Of a stretch of 64,000 bases of DNA, positions 8,002 through 16,337 are shown one piece after another; position 1 is the stretch's first letter; each line of letters starts with the position of its first letter. Source of the DNA: Rossellomorea vietnamensis (GTDB taxonomy: Bacteria > Bacillota > Bacilli > Bacillales > Bacillaceae_B); assembly GCF_001305855.1 (NCBI RefSeq), contig NZ_LIXZ01000004.1, positions 1 to 64,000 on the forward strand, in the 5' to 3' direction. Position numbers and translations under genes: made by a program. Below the pieces are notes generated by a model. It saw only the letters and a list, made by a program, of their open reading frames with translations. It searched no databases and was not told the DNA's origin.

Positions 8002-9714
8002 ATGCTTGATATTAAAACGGATTACAAGTTTAAAAAGGTCGACCTAATCACGAAAGGCTGGTCGAGTGATAAGAAATATTTTGTGGAAACAGAGACGGGG
8101 GAAAGGCTCTTGCTCCGGACGGCGGATCGTTCTGAATATGGTAGTAAGAAGAGTGAGTTTGAGGCGATGAAGCGATTGGCAGACACGGGGATTCCGATGT
8201 CTAAGCCCCTTGAGTTCGGGATGAGTGAAGACGGCACCAGTGTGTATACGCTCTTTACGTGGTGTGAGGGGGAAGACGCTGCTGACGTGCTCCCTAAGCT
8301 GACGGAGACGGAACAATATGTGCTCGGCTTGAAGTCGGGACGTTATCTCCGGGAAATTCATTCCACTCCTGCACTGCCCGATGAAGAGAAGTGGGAAACG
8401 AAGTTCAATCGCAAGGTGGACAAGAAGATTCAGCAGTATCAAGATTGTCCGATTAAGATCGAAGCAGGCGACCTTATCTTAGAATACATAGAAGCAAACA
8501 GGCATCTCCTTCGTGGACGCCCGCAAACGTTCCATCACGGTGACTATCACGTAGGGAATATGGTCATTTCTAATGAAGGGGAGCTTTCTGTCATCGACTT
8601 CAACCGCCATGACTTCGGGGATCCATGGGAAGAGTTCAACCGCATCGCCTTCAGTGCGGCGGCGAGTCCCCATTTTGCCACGGGACAGCTGAACGGCTAT
8701 TTCAACGGAAGGCCTCCGGAGGATTTCTTCAAACTCTTGGCCTTTTACATCAGCAGTAATATGCTGTCGTCCATCCCGTGGGCGATGAAGTTCGGGGAAG
8801 AGGAAATCGCCGTCATGAAGAAGCAGGCAAAGGAAGTGCTCGGTTGGTTCGACGGGATGAAGAATCCGGTGCCGACGTGGTATGTGGAGGACTTTTATGT
8901 TCAGTACATCGATGGGATTCCGTATAAATTGAAGTTTCCGTTCGATTTTTCTTTTTTAAAAAAGTACGGAGAGGTTTTCAAGATTTATGACGATCAGGAC
9001 TCAGGGAATATTTGTTTCGGGGTCAGGAATGGTGAAGAGAAGATGTTCATCAAATTTGCCGGTGCCCCGACTGCGCGATATAAAGGGGAACCGGAAGAGG
9101 CCGTCGCCGGATTGAAGGCTGCAGTGAAAATATATGAAGATCTGGCTCATCCCCATTTAGTAAAATTGATTCTTTGGGAAGAAATCGGCGGAGGGTTTGC
9201 CGCCGTCTTTGAATGGACCGACGGGGAGTGCATGGGGAAGATGTATCCTTTGTCCCGGGAAAAATTCATGCAGCTGCCTGACAGTGCAAGGGTCGACGTG
9301 TTCCGTGATATCCTCAACTTTCACATCCATATAGCGGAGCAGGGCTATGTGGCCATCGATTTCTATGACGGAAGTATTCTTTATGATTTTTCAAAGAAAG
9401 AGACGTTGATCTGCGATATCGATCTCTATGCTAAACGCCCCTATCTTAATACGATGGGCAGGATGTGGGGGTCCTCACGCTTCATGGCGCCGGAGGAATT
9501 CGAACGTGGTGCCGAGATCGATGAAATCACGAATGTGTATGGGATGGGGGCAACCGCCTTTGCGTTGTTTGGCGGGGAGAAAGACCGGTCGTTGGAAAAA
9601 TGGCGATTGAGCGAAGCATTGTATGAAGTGGCGCTTAGAGCAGTGAGTGATGAGCGGGACAGGCGTCATGGATCGCTGGTGGAGTTTAAGAGAGAGTGGG
9701 ATTCAAAGATATGA
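8002..9714 (+). CDS. Two-domain kinase: APH-type phosphotransferase fused to a divergent protein-kinase-like domain
   Basis: The start at 8002 follows GGAGGTG; the in-frame ATG at 7981 lies in a repeat. Residues 1-290 form an aminoglycoside phosphotransferase (APH/choline kinase) domain with the catalytic HGDYHVGN (Asp181) and the metal-binding DFNRHDFGD (Asp199). Residues 300-570 resemble a second, Ser/Thr-kinase-like domain with an N-lobe (VFKIYDD ... MFIKFAG), but where HRDLKPEN and DFG are expected it has AIDFYDGSILYD and CDIDLYAK, so its activity is uncertain. The C-terminal SRFMAPEEF resembles a kinase P+1/APE segment. Substrate unknown. Likely a cytosolic small-molecule kinase rather than a resistance enzyme, given its size and single-gene context. 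Confidence 0.8.
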   Translation: MLDIKTDYKFKKVDLITKGWSSDKKYFVETETGERLLLRTADRSEYGSKKSEFEAMKRLADTGIPMSKPLEFGMSEDGTSVYTLFTWCEGEDAADVLPKLTETEQYVLGLKSGRYLREIHSTPALPDEEKWETKFNRKVDKKIQQYQDCPIKIEAGDLILEYIEANRHLLRGRPQTFHHGDYHVGNMVISNEGELSVIDFNRHDFGDPWEEFNRIAFSAAASPHFATGQLNGYFNGRPPEDFFKLLAFYISSNMLSSIPWAMKFGEEEIAVMKKQAKEVLGWFDGMKNPVPTWYVEDFYVQYIDGIPYKLKFPFDFSFLKKYGEVFKIYDDQDSGNICFGVRNGEEKMFIKFAGAPTARYKGEPEEAVAGLKAAVKIYEDLAHPHLVKLILWEEIGGGFAAVFEWTDGECMGKMYPLSREKFMQLPDSARVDVFRDILNFHIHIAEQGYVAIDFYDGSILYDFSKKETLICDIDLYAKRPYLNTMGRMWGSSRFMAPEEFERGAEIDEITNVYGMGATAFALFGGEKDRSLEKWRLSEALYEVALRAVSDERDRRHGSLVEFKREWDSKI

Positions 9715-9718
9715 TGGA

Positions 9719-9750
9719 TGAGCCACGGGACCTGACCCCGTGGCTTTTCA
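9719..9750 (+). terminator. GGGACCTG repeat hairpin acting as terminator of the fusion kinase
   Basis: AGCCACGGG pairs with CCCCGTGGCT, followed by TTTT. It is both a member of the dispersed repeat family and well placed to end the kinase transcript. Confidence 0.65.
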
Positions 9751-9756
9751 CACAAA

Positions 9757-9800
9757 AAAAAGGGCCCCAAGCAGCAATTCTGCTTAGGGCCCCTCTTTGA
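9757..9800 (-). terminator. Terminator of the penicillin-binding protein gene
   Basis: GGGGCCCTAAGCAG and CTGCTTGGGGCCC (minus-strand reading) form a GC-rich stem followed by a run of eight Ts, two bases beyond the PBP stop codon. Confidence 0.85.
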
Positions 9801-9801
9801 T

Positions 9802-11901
9802 TTATTCGCTCTCTTCCTTCTTTAATTCAAAATATTTATCCATCACCCGTTTGGAAATGACTTTATTGATGTAAGGATCATGATCCTGATGGGACCATGG
9901 TACGACGGTCGAGAAGGCGATTTCCGGATTGTTGAATGGTGCGTATCCGATAAGGGTCGTGTTGTAGGTTGGCTCTGCACTCTCCATGTCCGGCCCTTTG
10001 TAGAATGCCTCCGCTGTACCTGATTTCCCGGCTGCATTGTACGGTGCATCTTTAAACAGATTGGCCGTTCCTTCTGCGCCGTGAAAGACCCGATAGAATC
10101 CTTTCTGAACGTGTTCGATTTCTGCCGTTGATGCATCGATTCGGTTCAGTACCTCAGGTTCCTGCTTGTACACGACACTGCCTAACCGATGTGGCTGATT
10201 GGAAGGTTCACGTACTTCTTTTAACAGGTGGGGCTTAACGCGTTCCCCTCCGTTTGCGATCGCCGATACGTATTGAGCCAGCTGCATGGGGGTGTACGTG
10301 TCGTACTGTCCAATCGCAAAGTCAAGGAGCAGTCCCGGATGTTCAGCGGTTCCTTGATATCCCGGAGATTCCCCCGGTAGGTCTATTCCTGTCGGCACAC
10401 CCAGTCCCATCTGGGCGAAGTGCTCCCTGAACGTACGGAATGCGTCACCTTTCAGCTCGATAGGTGCGTGAGGGACGTAGCGGTTCCCGGCAATCCGGAG
10501 AGCCACTTTCCACATATACGCGTTAGAGGATTTCTCCAAGGCATAGAGGTCACTGATCTGACCCGTTTGCTGTCCCCATACATTGAACCAGGACGTTTTC
10601 TTCGGCGTTCCTTTAATATAAAGAGGTTCATCCACAATCTTTTCCCCCGGTTCGATATGATCCGTCATATAACCGGTCAGGAGGGTGGCACCTTTGACAA
10701 CGGAACCCGCTTCATAGGAAGTGGTGTATGCTCCCAACGAATAATCTTCGAATTCGATTTCACCGTTCGGGTGGATTTCCTTCACTTTCTGACCGACCAT
10801 CGCTTCGACTTCCCCTGTGTGAGGGTCCATCATGACGACAAAGGCACGGTCCAGATAAGGAGACCCTTTTGTACCGATGTGTTTCGACAATTCTTCCTGG
10901 ACGATCTTTTCGATCGCTTTTTGTAGGTCGACATCGATGCCGAGTACGAGATCTTTTCCGCTCTGACCCTTCTGGATGACCTTTGTTCCGACGACCTGTC
11001 CGTCTTTTATGATGTTTTTTACCTTCTTTTTCTGACCGTTCAACAGGTCTTCATACTTTAATTCCAGGTAGCTTGTCCCCACACGGTCATTCCGGTTATA
11101 TCCTTCTGCCAGATATTCCTGAAGCAGATCTTTCGGGATCCCTTCCCTGGTCGACGACACGTCTCCAAGCACGGAACGGAGAGTGTGGTCAAGGGGATAA
11201 GACCTGGTCCAATCCGTGGTCACGTTCACCCCGGGCAGTTGATCGAGATGTGCGCTCACCTGTGCATACTCCGTGATGGTCACCCCTTTATTCTTCACGA
11301 TCTGAGGGGAAAGGGCGTACCCTTTAGAAATAGTTTGATAGATGGCGAGAACTTCATAGTCTTCTTCTGAAAAAGAGGACCATTCCTTTTCACTTATGCG
11401 TTCAAGCTTCAGTTGGTAAATTTTTTTATCGGCTTCCTTTGTTGAGAGACCCTTCTCTCCCTGAATGCGTTTGATTTCTGACGCGGAGACCTTCTTCTCT
11501 GCCTTGGAGGGATTCATGAGGATCCAGAAATCCTTTTTATCCCGTGTGGTGAGTGAATCGGTCTCGACGTCAATCATATCTGCGAGCTTCTCCGACACCT
11601 TCATCAATTCCTTCTGAGTCGAATCCGACGTTCGGGTGTAAGTGATGGCCCTCTGTGATTTATTATCGACAATCAGCTTCCCGTTCCGGTCGTATATGCT
11701 TCCCCGCGGCACGGGTGAATCCACCGTCAGGCTTTCTTTCTTCTCCACCGCCTTCTCATAAGACTGTCCGTTCGCAATCTGAACCATCCCAAGCCTGACA
11801 ATCAGCGTGCTGAATAAGAGAAACACTGTGACAAAGAGAATCTTCATGCGCTTAGGCAAGACTACTTTTCTGGTTCGCTCTGTTCTGTTTTTTTCCTTCA
11901 T
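9802..11901 (-). CDS. Class B penicillin-binding protein (PbpA/PbpH-like transpeptidase)
   Basis: The 699-residue protein has an N-terminal membrane anchor (residues 19-38), a dimerisation domain (60-320) and a transpeptidase domain. Active-site motifs are complete: SVVK with the acylated Ser400, SSN in EKSSNAYM, and KSGTAE. It has no transglycosylase domain, so it cross-links peptidoglycan made by partners. Length and layout match PbpA and PbpH of Bacillus subtilis (about 700-716 residues), which act in rod-shape side-wall synthesis. Monocistronic, with a strong terminator. PbpA and PbpH cannot be told apart by eye. Confidence 0.92.
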   Translation of the reverse strand: MKEKNRTERTRKVVLPKRMKILFVTVFLLFSTLIVRLGMVQIANGQSYEKAVEKKESLTVDSPVPRGSIYDRNGKLIVDNKSQRAITYTRTSDSTQKELMKVSEKLADMIDVETDSLTTRDKKDFWILMNPSKAEKKVSASEIKRIQGEKGLSTKEADKKIYQLKLERISEKEWSSFSEEDYEVLAIYQTISKGYALSPQIVKNKGVTITEYAQVSAHLDQLPGVNVTTDWTRSYPLDHTLRSVLGDVSSTREGIPKDLLQEYLAEGYNRNDRVGTSYLELKYEDLLNGQKKKVKNIIKDGQVVGTKVIQKGQSGKDLVLGIDVDLQKAIEKIVQEELSKHIGTKGSPYLDRAFVVMMDPHTGEVEAMVGQKVKEIHPNGEIEFEDYSLGAYTTSYEAGSVVKGATLLTGYMTDHIEPGEKIVDEPLYIKGTPKKTSWFNVWGQQTGQISDLYALEKSSNAYMWKVALRIAGNRYVPHAPIELKGDAFRTFREHFAQMGLGVPTGIDLPGESPGYQGTAEHPGLLLDFAIGQYDTYTPMQLAQYVSAIANGGERVKPHLLKEVREPSNQPHRLGSVVYKQEPEVLNRIDASTAEIEHVQKGFYRVFHGAEGTANLFKDAPYNAAGKSGTAEAFYKGPDMESAEPTYNTTLIGYAPFNNPEIAFSTVVPWSHQDHDPYINKVISKRVMDKYFELKKEESE

Positions 11902-12122
11902 ATCATCACCATTTTATAGATTTGACTTTATTACAATTAAAACAGAGACATGACAAAAACCCAAGAGTTAAGAGAATCGTTCACGAAATCGTTTCATTCA
12001 ACCCTTATTCCAAAAAACTTCCCATCCTGTACACAGATTGTTAATAGTTTCGTAACATTTACCTTCTAAGATGAAATCAACAGCAAAGTTCAACAGGCAA
12101 AATCAATCGAGGAGGAAAAAAC

Positions 12123-13394
12123 ATGTTTGAACATAACAATCAAAATGAAGAAATGAATCATACGGAAACAAACGATACAGACGTCACGCCAAAAGAAGAG
12201 ATGCAGCGGACTCCGAAGCAGAAGAAGCCGTTTAAAGGGAGAGGGTTCCTGAATACGGTGGGCGCCGGGATCATCGGTTCGGTCCTGACGCTGACGGTGC
12301 TGCCTCAAACGGACTACTATCAGAACATCGCACAGCCCAGTGTCGAGCAATCTGCCGACAACGGACAGGCAGACACATCATCGAACTCAGGAATCACTCC
12401 TACATCGGTTTCAACCGGTGCGGGCGGAGATGTAGCGAATATTGTGGAGGATGCCTCCCAATCCATCGTCGGAATCGTCAATTATCAGAATCAAAATAAC
12501 ATGGGGTCCGCACAGGCAACTCCTGCAGGAACAGGTTCCGGCGTTCTTTTTAAAAAAGAAGGGGACAGTGCTTTCATCATCACGAACAACCATGTGATTG
12601 AAGGTGCGTCGAAGATTGAGGTCTCTCTCTACGATGGGGAAAAGACGGAGGGTGAGCTGATCGGTGCCGACCCGCTGACAGATCTTGCCGTGGTGAAAGT
12701 TGACGGTAAATACGCAGACAATCTGTTGGAAGTCGGTGACTCCAGTGCCCTGCGCGCCGGTGAACAGGTAATCGCCATCGGGAACCCCCTTGGACTCGAC
12801 CTGTCTCGGACGGTGACGCAGGGAATTGTCAGTGCCGTCGACCGGACGATTCCAGTGCAGACATCTGAAGGGGAATCTGAACTCAACGTCATCCAGACCG
12901 ACGCCGCCATCAACCCAGGTAACAGCGGTGGGGCGCTTCTGAATTCCAAAGGTGAACTGATCGGGATCAACAGCGCGAAGATTTCGAACTCCGGTGTCGA
13001 AGGACTCGGGTTTGCGATCCCAAGCAAGGATTTCATGCCGATCGTCAGCGAAATCATCAAAACAGGGAAGGTTGAGCGCCCTTATATCGGAATCGGGATG
13101 AAGAACCTGTCCGACATCCCACGTTCGTACTTACCGAATCTGCCTCAATCCGTTGAATCCGGAGTGGTCGTCGCCAACATCGACCCGACATCCGCAGCGG
13201 CGGACGCCGGCATTAAAGAAGGCGATGTGATCACCGAGATGAACGGCAAGTCTGTCGGAAGTGTCGCCGACCTCAGAAGGCAGCTGTACGGTGACCTGAA
13301 AGTCGGGGATAAAATCGACCTGACAGTCTACCGTGACGGTAAAAAAATGACGGTGAGCCTGAAGCTTACTAGTAATGCGATGATGAATGGGTAA
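12123..13394 (+). CDS. HtrA-family membrane-anchored serine protease
   Basis: The 423-residue protein has a 40-residue cytosolic head rich in Glu/Thr/Lys, one membrane span (about 43-60), a trypsin-like domain with catalytic His157 (TNNHVI), Asp187 (LTDLAVV) and Ser268 (NPGNSGG), and a C-terminal PDZ domain (about 315-415). Acts on the outer side of the membrane against misfolded secreted proteins, like HtrA/HtrB/YyxA. It precedes prsA on the same strand, with a repeat array between. In B. subtilis htrA is controlled by CssRS; no CssRS pair is adjacent here. AGGAGG seven bases upstream supports the start. Confidence 0.93.
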   Translation: MFEHNNQNEEMNHTETNDTDVTPKEEMQRTPKQKKPFKGRGFLNTVGAGIIGSVLTLTVLPQTDYYQNIAQPSVEQSADNGQADTSSNSGITPTSVSTGAGGDVANIVEDASQSIVGIVNYQNQNNMGSAQATPAGTGSGVLFKKEGDSAFIITNNHVIEGASKIEVSLYDGEKTEGELIGADPLTDLAVVKVDGKYADNLLEVGDSSALRAGEQVIAIGNPLGLDLSRTVTQGIVSAVDRTIPVQTSEGESELNVIQTDAAINPGNSGGALLNSKGELIGINSAKISNSGVEGLGFAIPSKDFMPIVSEIIKTGKVERPYIGIGMKNLSDIPRSYLPNLPQSVESGVVVANIDPTSAAADAGIKEGDVITEMNGKSVGSVADLRRQLYGDLKVGDKIDLTVYRDGKKMTVSLKLTSNAMMNG

Positions 13395-13409
13395 GGGTTA
13401 GATGGAATT

Positions 13410-13605
13410 GGTGCCTGGTACAAAGTGAGTGAAAAGTACCAGGCACCAAATGAATGGAATGTACCAGGCACAAACCGGGTGAGTTGTACCTGGTACAATT
13501 TCAGCAGGATGTACCAGGTACAAACAGTACGAAATGTACCAGGCACCAAATATACCGAAATGTACCTGGCACCAAAACACCAAAACACCAAAACACCAAA
13601 ACACC
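13410..13605. repeat. Array of seven GTACCAGGCAC boxes at 25-bp pitch, plus an octamer tract
   Basis: Boxes of GTACC(A/T)GG(C/T)AC(C) or complement start at 13410, 13436, 13460, 13486, 13511, 13536 and 13562, that is, every 24-26 bp. Orientation changes, and two are near-palindromic GTACCTGGTAC/GTACCAGGTAC. The 13-14 bp between boxes differs each time. From about 13570 the sequence becomes tandem CAAAACAC octamers (four copies). The array fills the htrA-prsA gap. The short boxes and gaps exclude CRISPR. Function unknown. Confidence 0.9.
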
Positions 13606-13640
13606 AACCAAACAAATAAACATAAAAGGAGTACGGGTTA

Positions 13641-14528
13641 GTGACGAAGAAAAAACGATCGATCACATTATGGAGCATCATTGGAGGGGTTGTCCTCATC
13701 GGATCGCTGCTTGCGGTGTTTGGTTTTTCCAAAGAAGATGTGGTCGCCAAAGTGGGCAGTGAGTCCATCAGTAAAGACGATTTGTATACGACGCTAGTGG
13801 ATCAGTACGGGGATGGCGCCCTGGACACGTTGATTGCCGAGAAGATTGTGAAGCTTGAGAGTGAGAAGAAAGATCTCACGGTGAAGGATAGTGAGATCAA
13901 GAAAGAATTGGAGAAGATCAAAGGGCAGTATGACAGTGAAGAGGCATTCAATGAAGCCCTCGCTTCAAGCGGGTCGGATCTCGATAGTGTCAAAGAAAAT
14001 ATCAAGACGTACTTGTTGACGGAGAAATTGCTGAAGGACCGGATCAAGATTACGGATGATCAGGTGAAAGAATACTTTGAAGCGAATAAGGATACGTTTG
14101 CACAAAAAGAGCAGGTTGAGGCCAGTCATATTCTCGTGGACGATGAAAAAACAGCACAGGAAGTGAAGAAAAAACTCGATGAAGGTGGAGATTTTGCCGA
14201 GCTTGCGAAGGAATATTCCACTGACACCTCGAATGCCGAGTCAGGCGGAGAGCTTGGTTATTTTGGCAAAGGTGAAATGGTGTCGGAGTTTGATGATAAG
14301 GCGTTTTCGATGAAGGAGGGTGAAATCAGTGACCCGGTCAAGACGGAATTCGGCTACCATATCATCAAGGTGACGGGCAAGAAAGAAGCGAAAGAGGCGG
14401 TTCTTGCCGACCATAAAGATGAAATCAAAGACATCCTCTTTGATCAGGCGCTTCAGACGGAGTATGGCACGTGGCTTAGTGAGAAGAAAAAAGAGTATAA
14501 GATTGAAAATACATTAAAAGATTCATAA
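13641..14528 (+). CDS. PrsA-like extracytoplasmic peptidyl-prolyl isomerase
   Basis: This 295-residue protein starts at GTG with AAAGGAGTACGGG upstream. It has an N-terminal hydrophobic segment (10-28), a SurA/PrsA-like helical N-domain (30-145) and a parvulin (PPIC) domain (about 150-255) with the usual HILVDDEKTA, GGELGYFGKG and FGYHIIKV blocks. It helps fold exported proteins. Unlike canonical PrsA it has no lipobox Cys, so it is probably held by its uncleaved N-terminal helix. Sits downstream of htrA, the matching protease, which fits a protein-quality pair. Confidence 0.88.
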   Translation: MTKKKRSITLWSIIGGVVLIGSLLAVFGFSKEDVVAKVGSESISKDDLYTTLVDQYGDGALDTLIAEKIVKLESEKKDLTVKDSEIKKELEKIKGQYDSEEAFNEALASSGSDLDSVKENIKTYLLTEKLLKDRIKITDDQVKEYFEANKDTFAQKEQVEASHILVDDEKTAQEVKKKLDEGGDFAELAKEYSTDTSNAESGGELGYFGKGEMVSEFDDKAFSMKEGEISDPVKTEFGYHIIKVTGKKEAKEAVLADHKDEIKDILFDQALQTEYGTWLSEKKKEYKIENTLKDS

Positions 14529-14533
14529 ACCGG

Positions 14534-14559
14534 TCATGGTTTGTTCATGATTTGGTCAT
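14534..14559 (+). promoter_or_regulatory. Triple direct repeat, candidate response-regulator site
   Basis: TCAT occurs at 14534, 14545 and 14556, exactly 11 bp apart, inside longer matches (GGTCATGGTTT, GTTCATGATTT, GGTCATATCTT). Direct repeats at one helical turn are the usual binding pattern for OmpR-family response regulators. The site is 65-90 bp before the exported repeat protein, and an OmpR-type regulator is encoded just downstream of that gene. Control of the exported protein by that pair is inferred. Confidence 0.55.
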
Positions 14560-14624
14560 ATCTTCTGGAAATAATGATGGAGCAGCAGGATGAAGTGGCT
14601 GCCATATAAAAAGGAGGAAATCAG

Positions 14625-15479
14625 ATGAACAATAAGAGAGCATTGGCACTTGCAGGTGTATTAGCAATCGGGATCGCGGGGGCACTGCCGGCATTCGCCG
14701 CTGAAGAGGATGCCGGAAAGACAAGTGACTCGGCGGCTGTCAGCGAAAAGTCCGAGGGTGTATTTGGCGGTCATCACGGAGGACCAGGGAAGTTTAAGCT
14801 GAATGAAGATCAGCTGAAGGAAAAAGCCGATGAACTTGGGATCGACACCACCGATAAGGACGCACGTGAACTCGCCAAGGAAATCATGGTTGCCGAACTT
14901 GAGAAAAGAGCGGAAGCATTGGGGATCAACACCGACGGAAAAGATCATCATGCCGTCATGGATGAAATCCGACAGGCAGAGCTGAACAAGAAAGCGAAGG
15001 AACTCGGTATCGCAACGGATGGAAAAGGCCAGGACGAATTGGCTCAAAAAGTAAGGGAAGCCCTGGTGAAACAACGGGCCAAAGAACTTGGAGTGGAGAC
15101 CGAGGGCAAGGATTTGAACACACTCGCTGATCAAGTCAGACAAGCAGCCCTTACGAAACAGGCGAAGGACCTTGGCATAGAGACAGAAGGAAAAGATCAT
15201 CATGAATTACAGCAGGAAGTATTCGACGCGTCGATCTTGAAAGCTGCGAAGGACCTTGGCATCGAAACGAAAGACAAAAACTCGAGGGAACTGATGGCCG
15301 AAATCATGAAGGATCATGCGGATGAAGCGAAGAAACTGGATTTCTTCCCATTCAATAAGGAAGAGGGATTGTTTTTCCATATGGGTGGTAAGGGGCATCA
15401 CGGCCCCGGGCACGGAAAAGGATCTCATGAAGCTGGAGAGAGTGAACCGATGGACGAATCTCAAAGTGAATCATTATAG
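14625..15479 (+). CDS. Exported protein with six tandem 28-residue helical repeats
   Basis: A cleavable signal peptide (residues 1-25, ending LPAFA) is followed by an acidic linker and six repeats of about 28 residues (about 65-230) of the form KAKELGIxTxGKDxxELxxxVRxAxL, each likely a helix-loop-helix unit. The tail (235-284) is rich in His and Gly (GKGHHGPGHGKGSHEAG) and could bind metal. AAAGGAGG precedes the start. A triple direct repeat lies upstream and a two-component system downstream. I do not recognise the family; short repeats with LGI and a Gly-Lys-Asp turn resemble SAP/HeH-like units only loosely. Confidence 0.85.
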   Translation: MNNKRALALAGVLAIGIAGALPAFAAEEDAGKTSDSAAVSEKSEGVFGGHHGGPGKFKLNEDQLKEKADELGIDTTDKDARELAKEIMVAELEKRAEALGINTDGKDHHAVMDEIRQAELNKKAKELGIATDGKGQDELAQKVREALVKQRAKELGVETEGKDLNTLADQVRQAALTKQAKDLGIETEGKDHHELQQEVFDASILKAAKDLGIETKDKNSRELMAEIMKDHADEAKKLDFFPFNKEEGLFFHMGGKGHHGPGHGKGSHEAGESEPMDESQSESL

Positions 15480-15486
15480 GAACGAA

Positions 15487-15516
15487 AATCCCCGCCATAA
15501 GAGCGGGGGTTTTTCG
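15487..15516 (+). terminator. Terminator of the six-repeat exported protein
   Basis: TCCCCGC pairs with GCGGGGG around a seven-base loop, followed by TTTTTT. Confidence 0.9.
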
Positions 15517-15591
15517 ATTGCAGGATATTAATAGAAGGAATTGGTCAAAACGACTATAATTTAGATAGAGAGAAATCGGGAAGGGAAGCAG

Positions 15592-15613
15592 GGGTGCCTG
15601 TCCCCGTGGCTCG
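15592..15613. repeat. GTGCCTGTCCCCGTGGCT repeat before the response regulator
   Basis: Half of the GGGACCTGTCCCC palindromic family, placed immediately upstream of the ribosome binding site. It would be in the leader RNA if the promoter lies upstream. Confidence 0.55.
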
Positions 15614-15629
15614 GAAAGGAGCGATGGTT

Positions 15630-16337
15630 ATGAACGTGTTGGTCGTAGAAGACAATCAAAGCGTCACAAGCATGCTTGAGATGTTTTTTTTAAAAGAAGA
15701 TATAAAGGGTGAGTTTGTCCATGACGGAGCGGAAGGGTACCGTCGCTATCGGGAAGGTGAGTGGGATCTTGTCATCCTCGACTGGATGCTTCCCGGGATG
15801 GACGGCGTGACGATCTGCAGGAAGATCAGGGAGGAAGGGTCCCAGGTGCCGGTGATCATGCTGACGGCGAAGGACAGTGAGTCCGATCAAGTGCTCGGTC
15901 TTGAACTCGGTGCCGATGATTATGTGACGAAGCCCTTTTCGCCACTGGCCCTGATGGCAAGGATCCGGGCGGTGACGCGTCGCTACCAGGGTCAAGGTGA
16001 GAAGAACAGTACTGGAACGCAGGATGTTGCCGCGTCCGACTTCCGGATCAGCAAGGAAACCCGTGAAGTTTTCCTGAAAGGGGTTCCCCTTACGAATCTG
16101 ACGCCGAAAGAGTTTGAACTTCTGTATTATCTTTCCCAGCATCCGCGTCAGGTGTTCTCAAGGGAGCAGCTTCTCGAACGGGTATGGGGCTATGATTTCT
16201 ACGGAGACGAGCGGACGGTGGATGTGCATATCAAGCGTTTGCGCAATAAGATCGGAAGCAAGGACAAGCCTTACCTCCACACGGTGTGGGGCGTAGGATA
16301 TAAATTCGATGAGGCGGCGGCCGGGGATGAAGTTTAG
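15630..16337 (+). CDS. OmpR-family response regulator
   Basis: The receiver domain (1-115) has the acidic pair VVEDN, phosphorylated Asp in LVILDWMLPG, Thr in MLTAKDSE and Lys in YVTKPFS; the C-terminal winged helix (about 135-230) has the LTPKEFELLYYL and VDVHIKRLRNKIG blocks. The start at 15630 lies eight bases after AAAGGAG; earlier in-frame starts at 15624 (too close) and 15594 (inside a GTGCCTGTCCCCGTGGCT repeat) are less likely. The kinase gene begins 11 bp before its stop. Similar in build to YclJ-type regulators, but the orthologue is not certain. Confidence 0.92.
   Translation: MNVLVVEDNQSVTSMLEMFFLKEDIKGEFVHDGAEGYRRYREGEWDLVILDWMLPGMDGVTICRKIREEGSQVPVIMLTAKDSESDQVLGLELGADDYVTKPFSPLALMARIRAVTRRYQGQGEKNSTGTQDVAASDFRISKETREVFLKGVPLTNLTPKEFELLYYLSQHPRQVFSREQLLERVWGYDFYGDERTVDVHIKRLRNKIGSKDKPYLHTVWGVGYKFDEAAAGDEV

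Noticed and set aside
8022-8442. Two minus-strand frames over the fusion-kinase gene
   Set aside because: Shadow frames of a gene with clear catalytic motifs.
10420-10926. Long plus-strand reading frame of 168 codons
   Set aside because: It lies antisense within the penicillin-binding protein gene, whose motifs are complete; composition is that of a shadow frame.
13410-13605. Possible CRISPR array (regular boxes with varying gaps)
   Set aside because: Boxes are only 11-12 bp, gaps 13-14 bp, orientation alternates and no cas gene is present.
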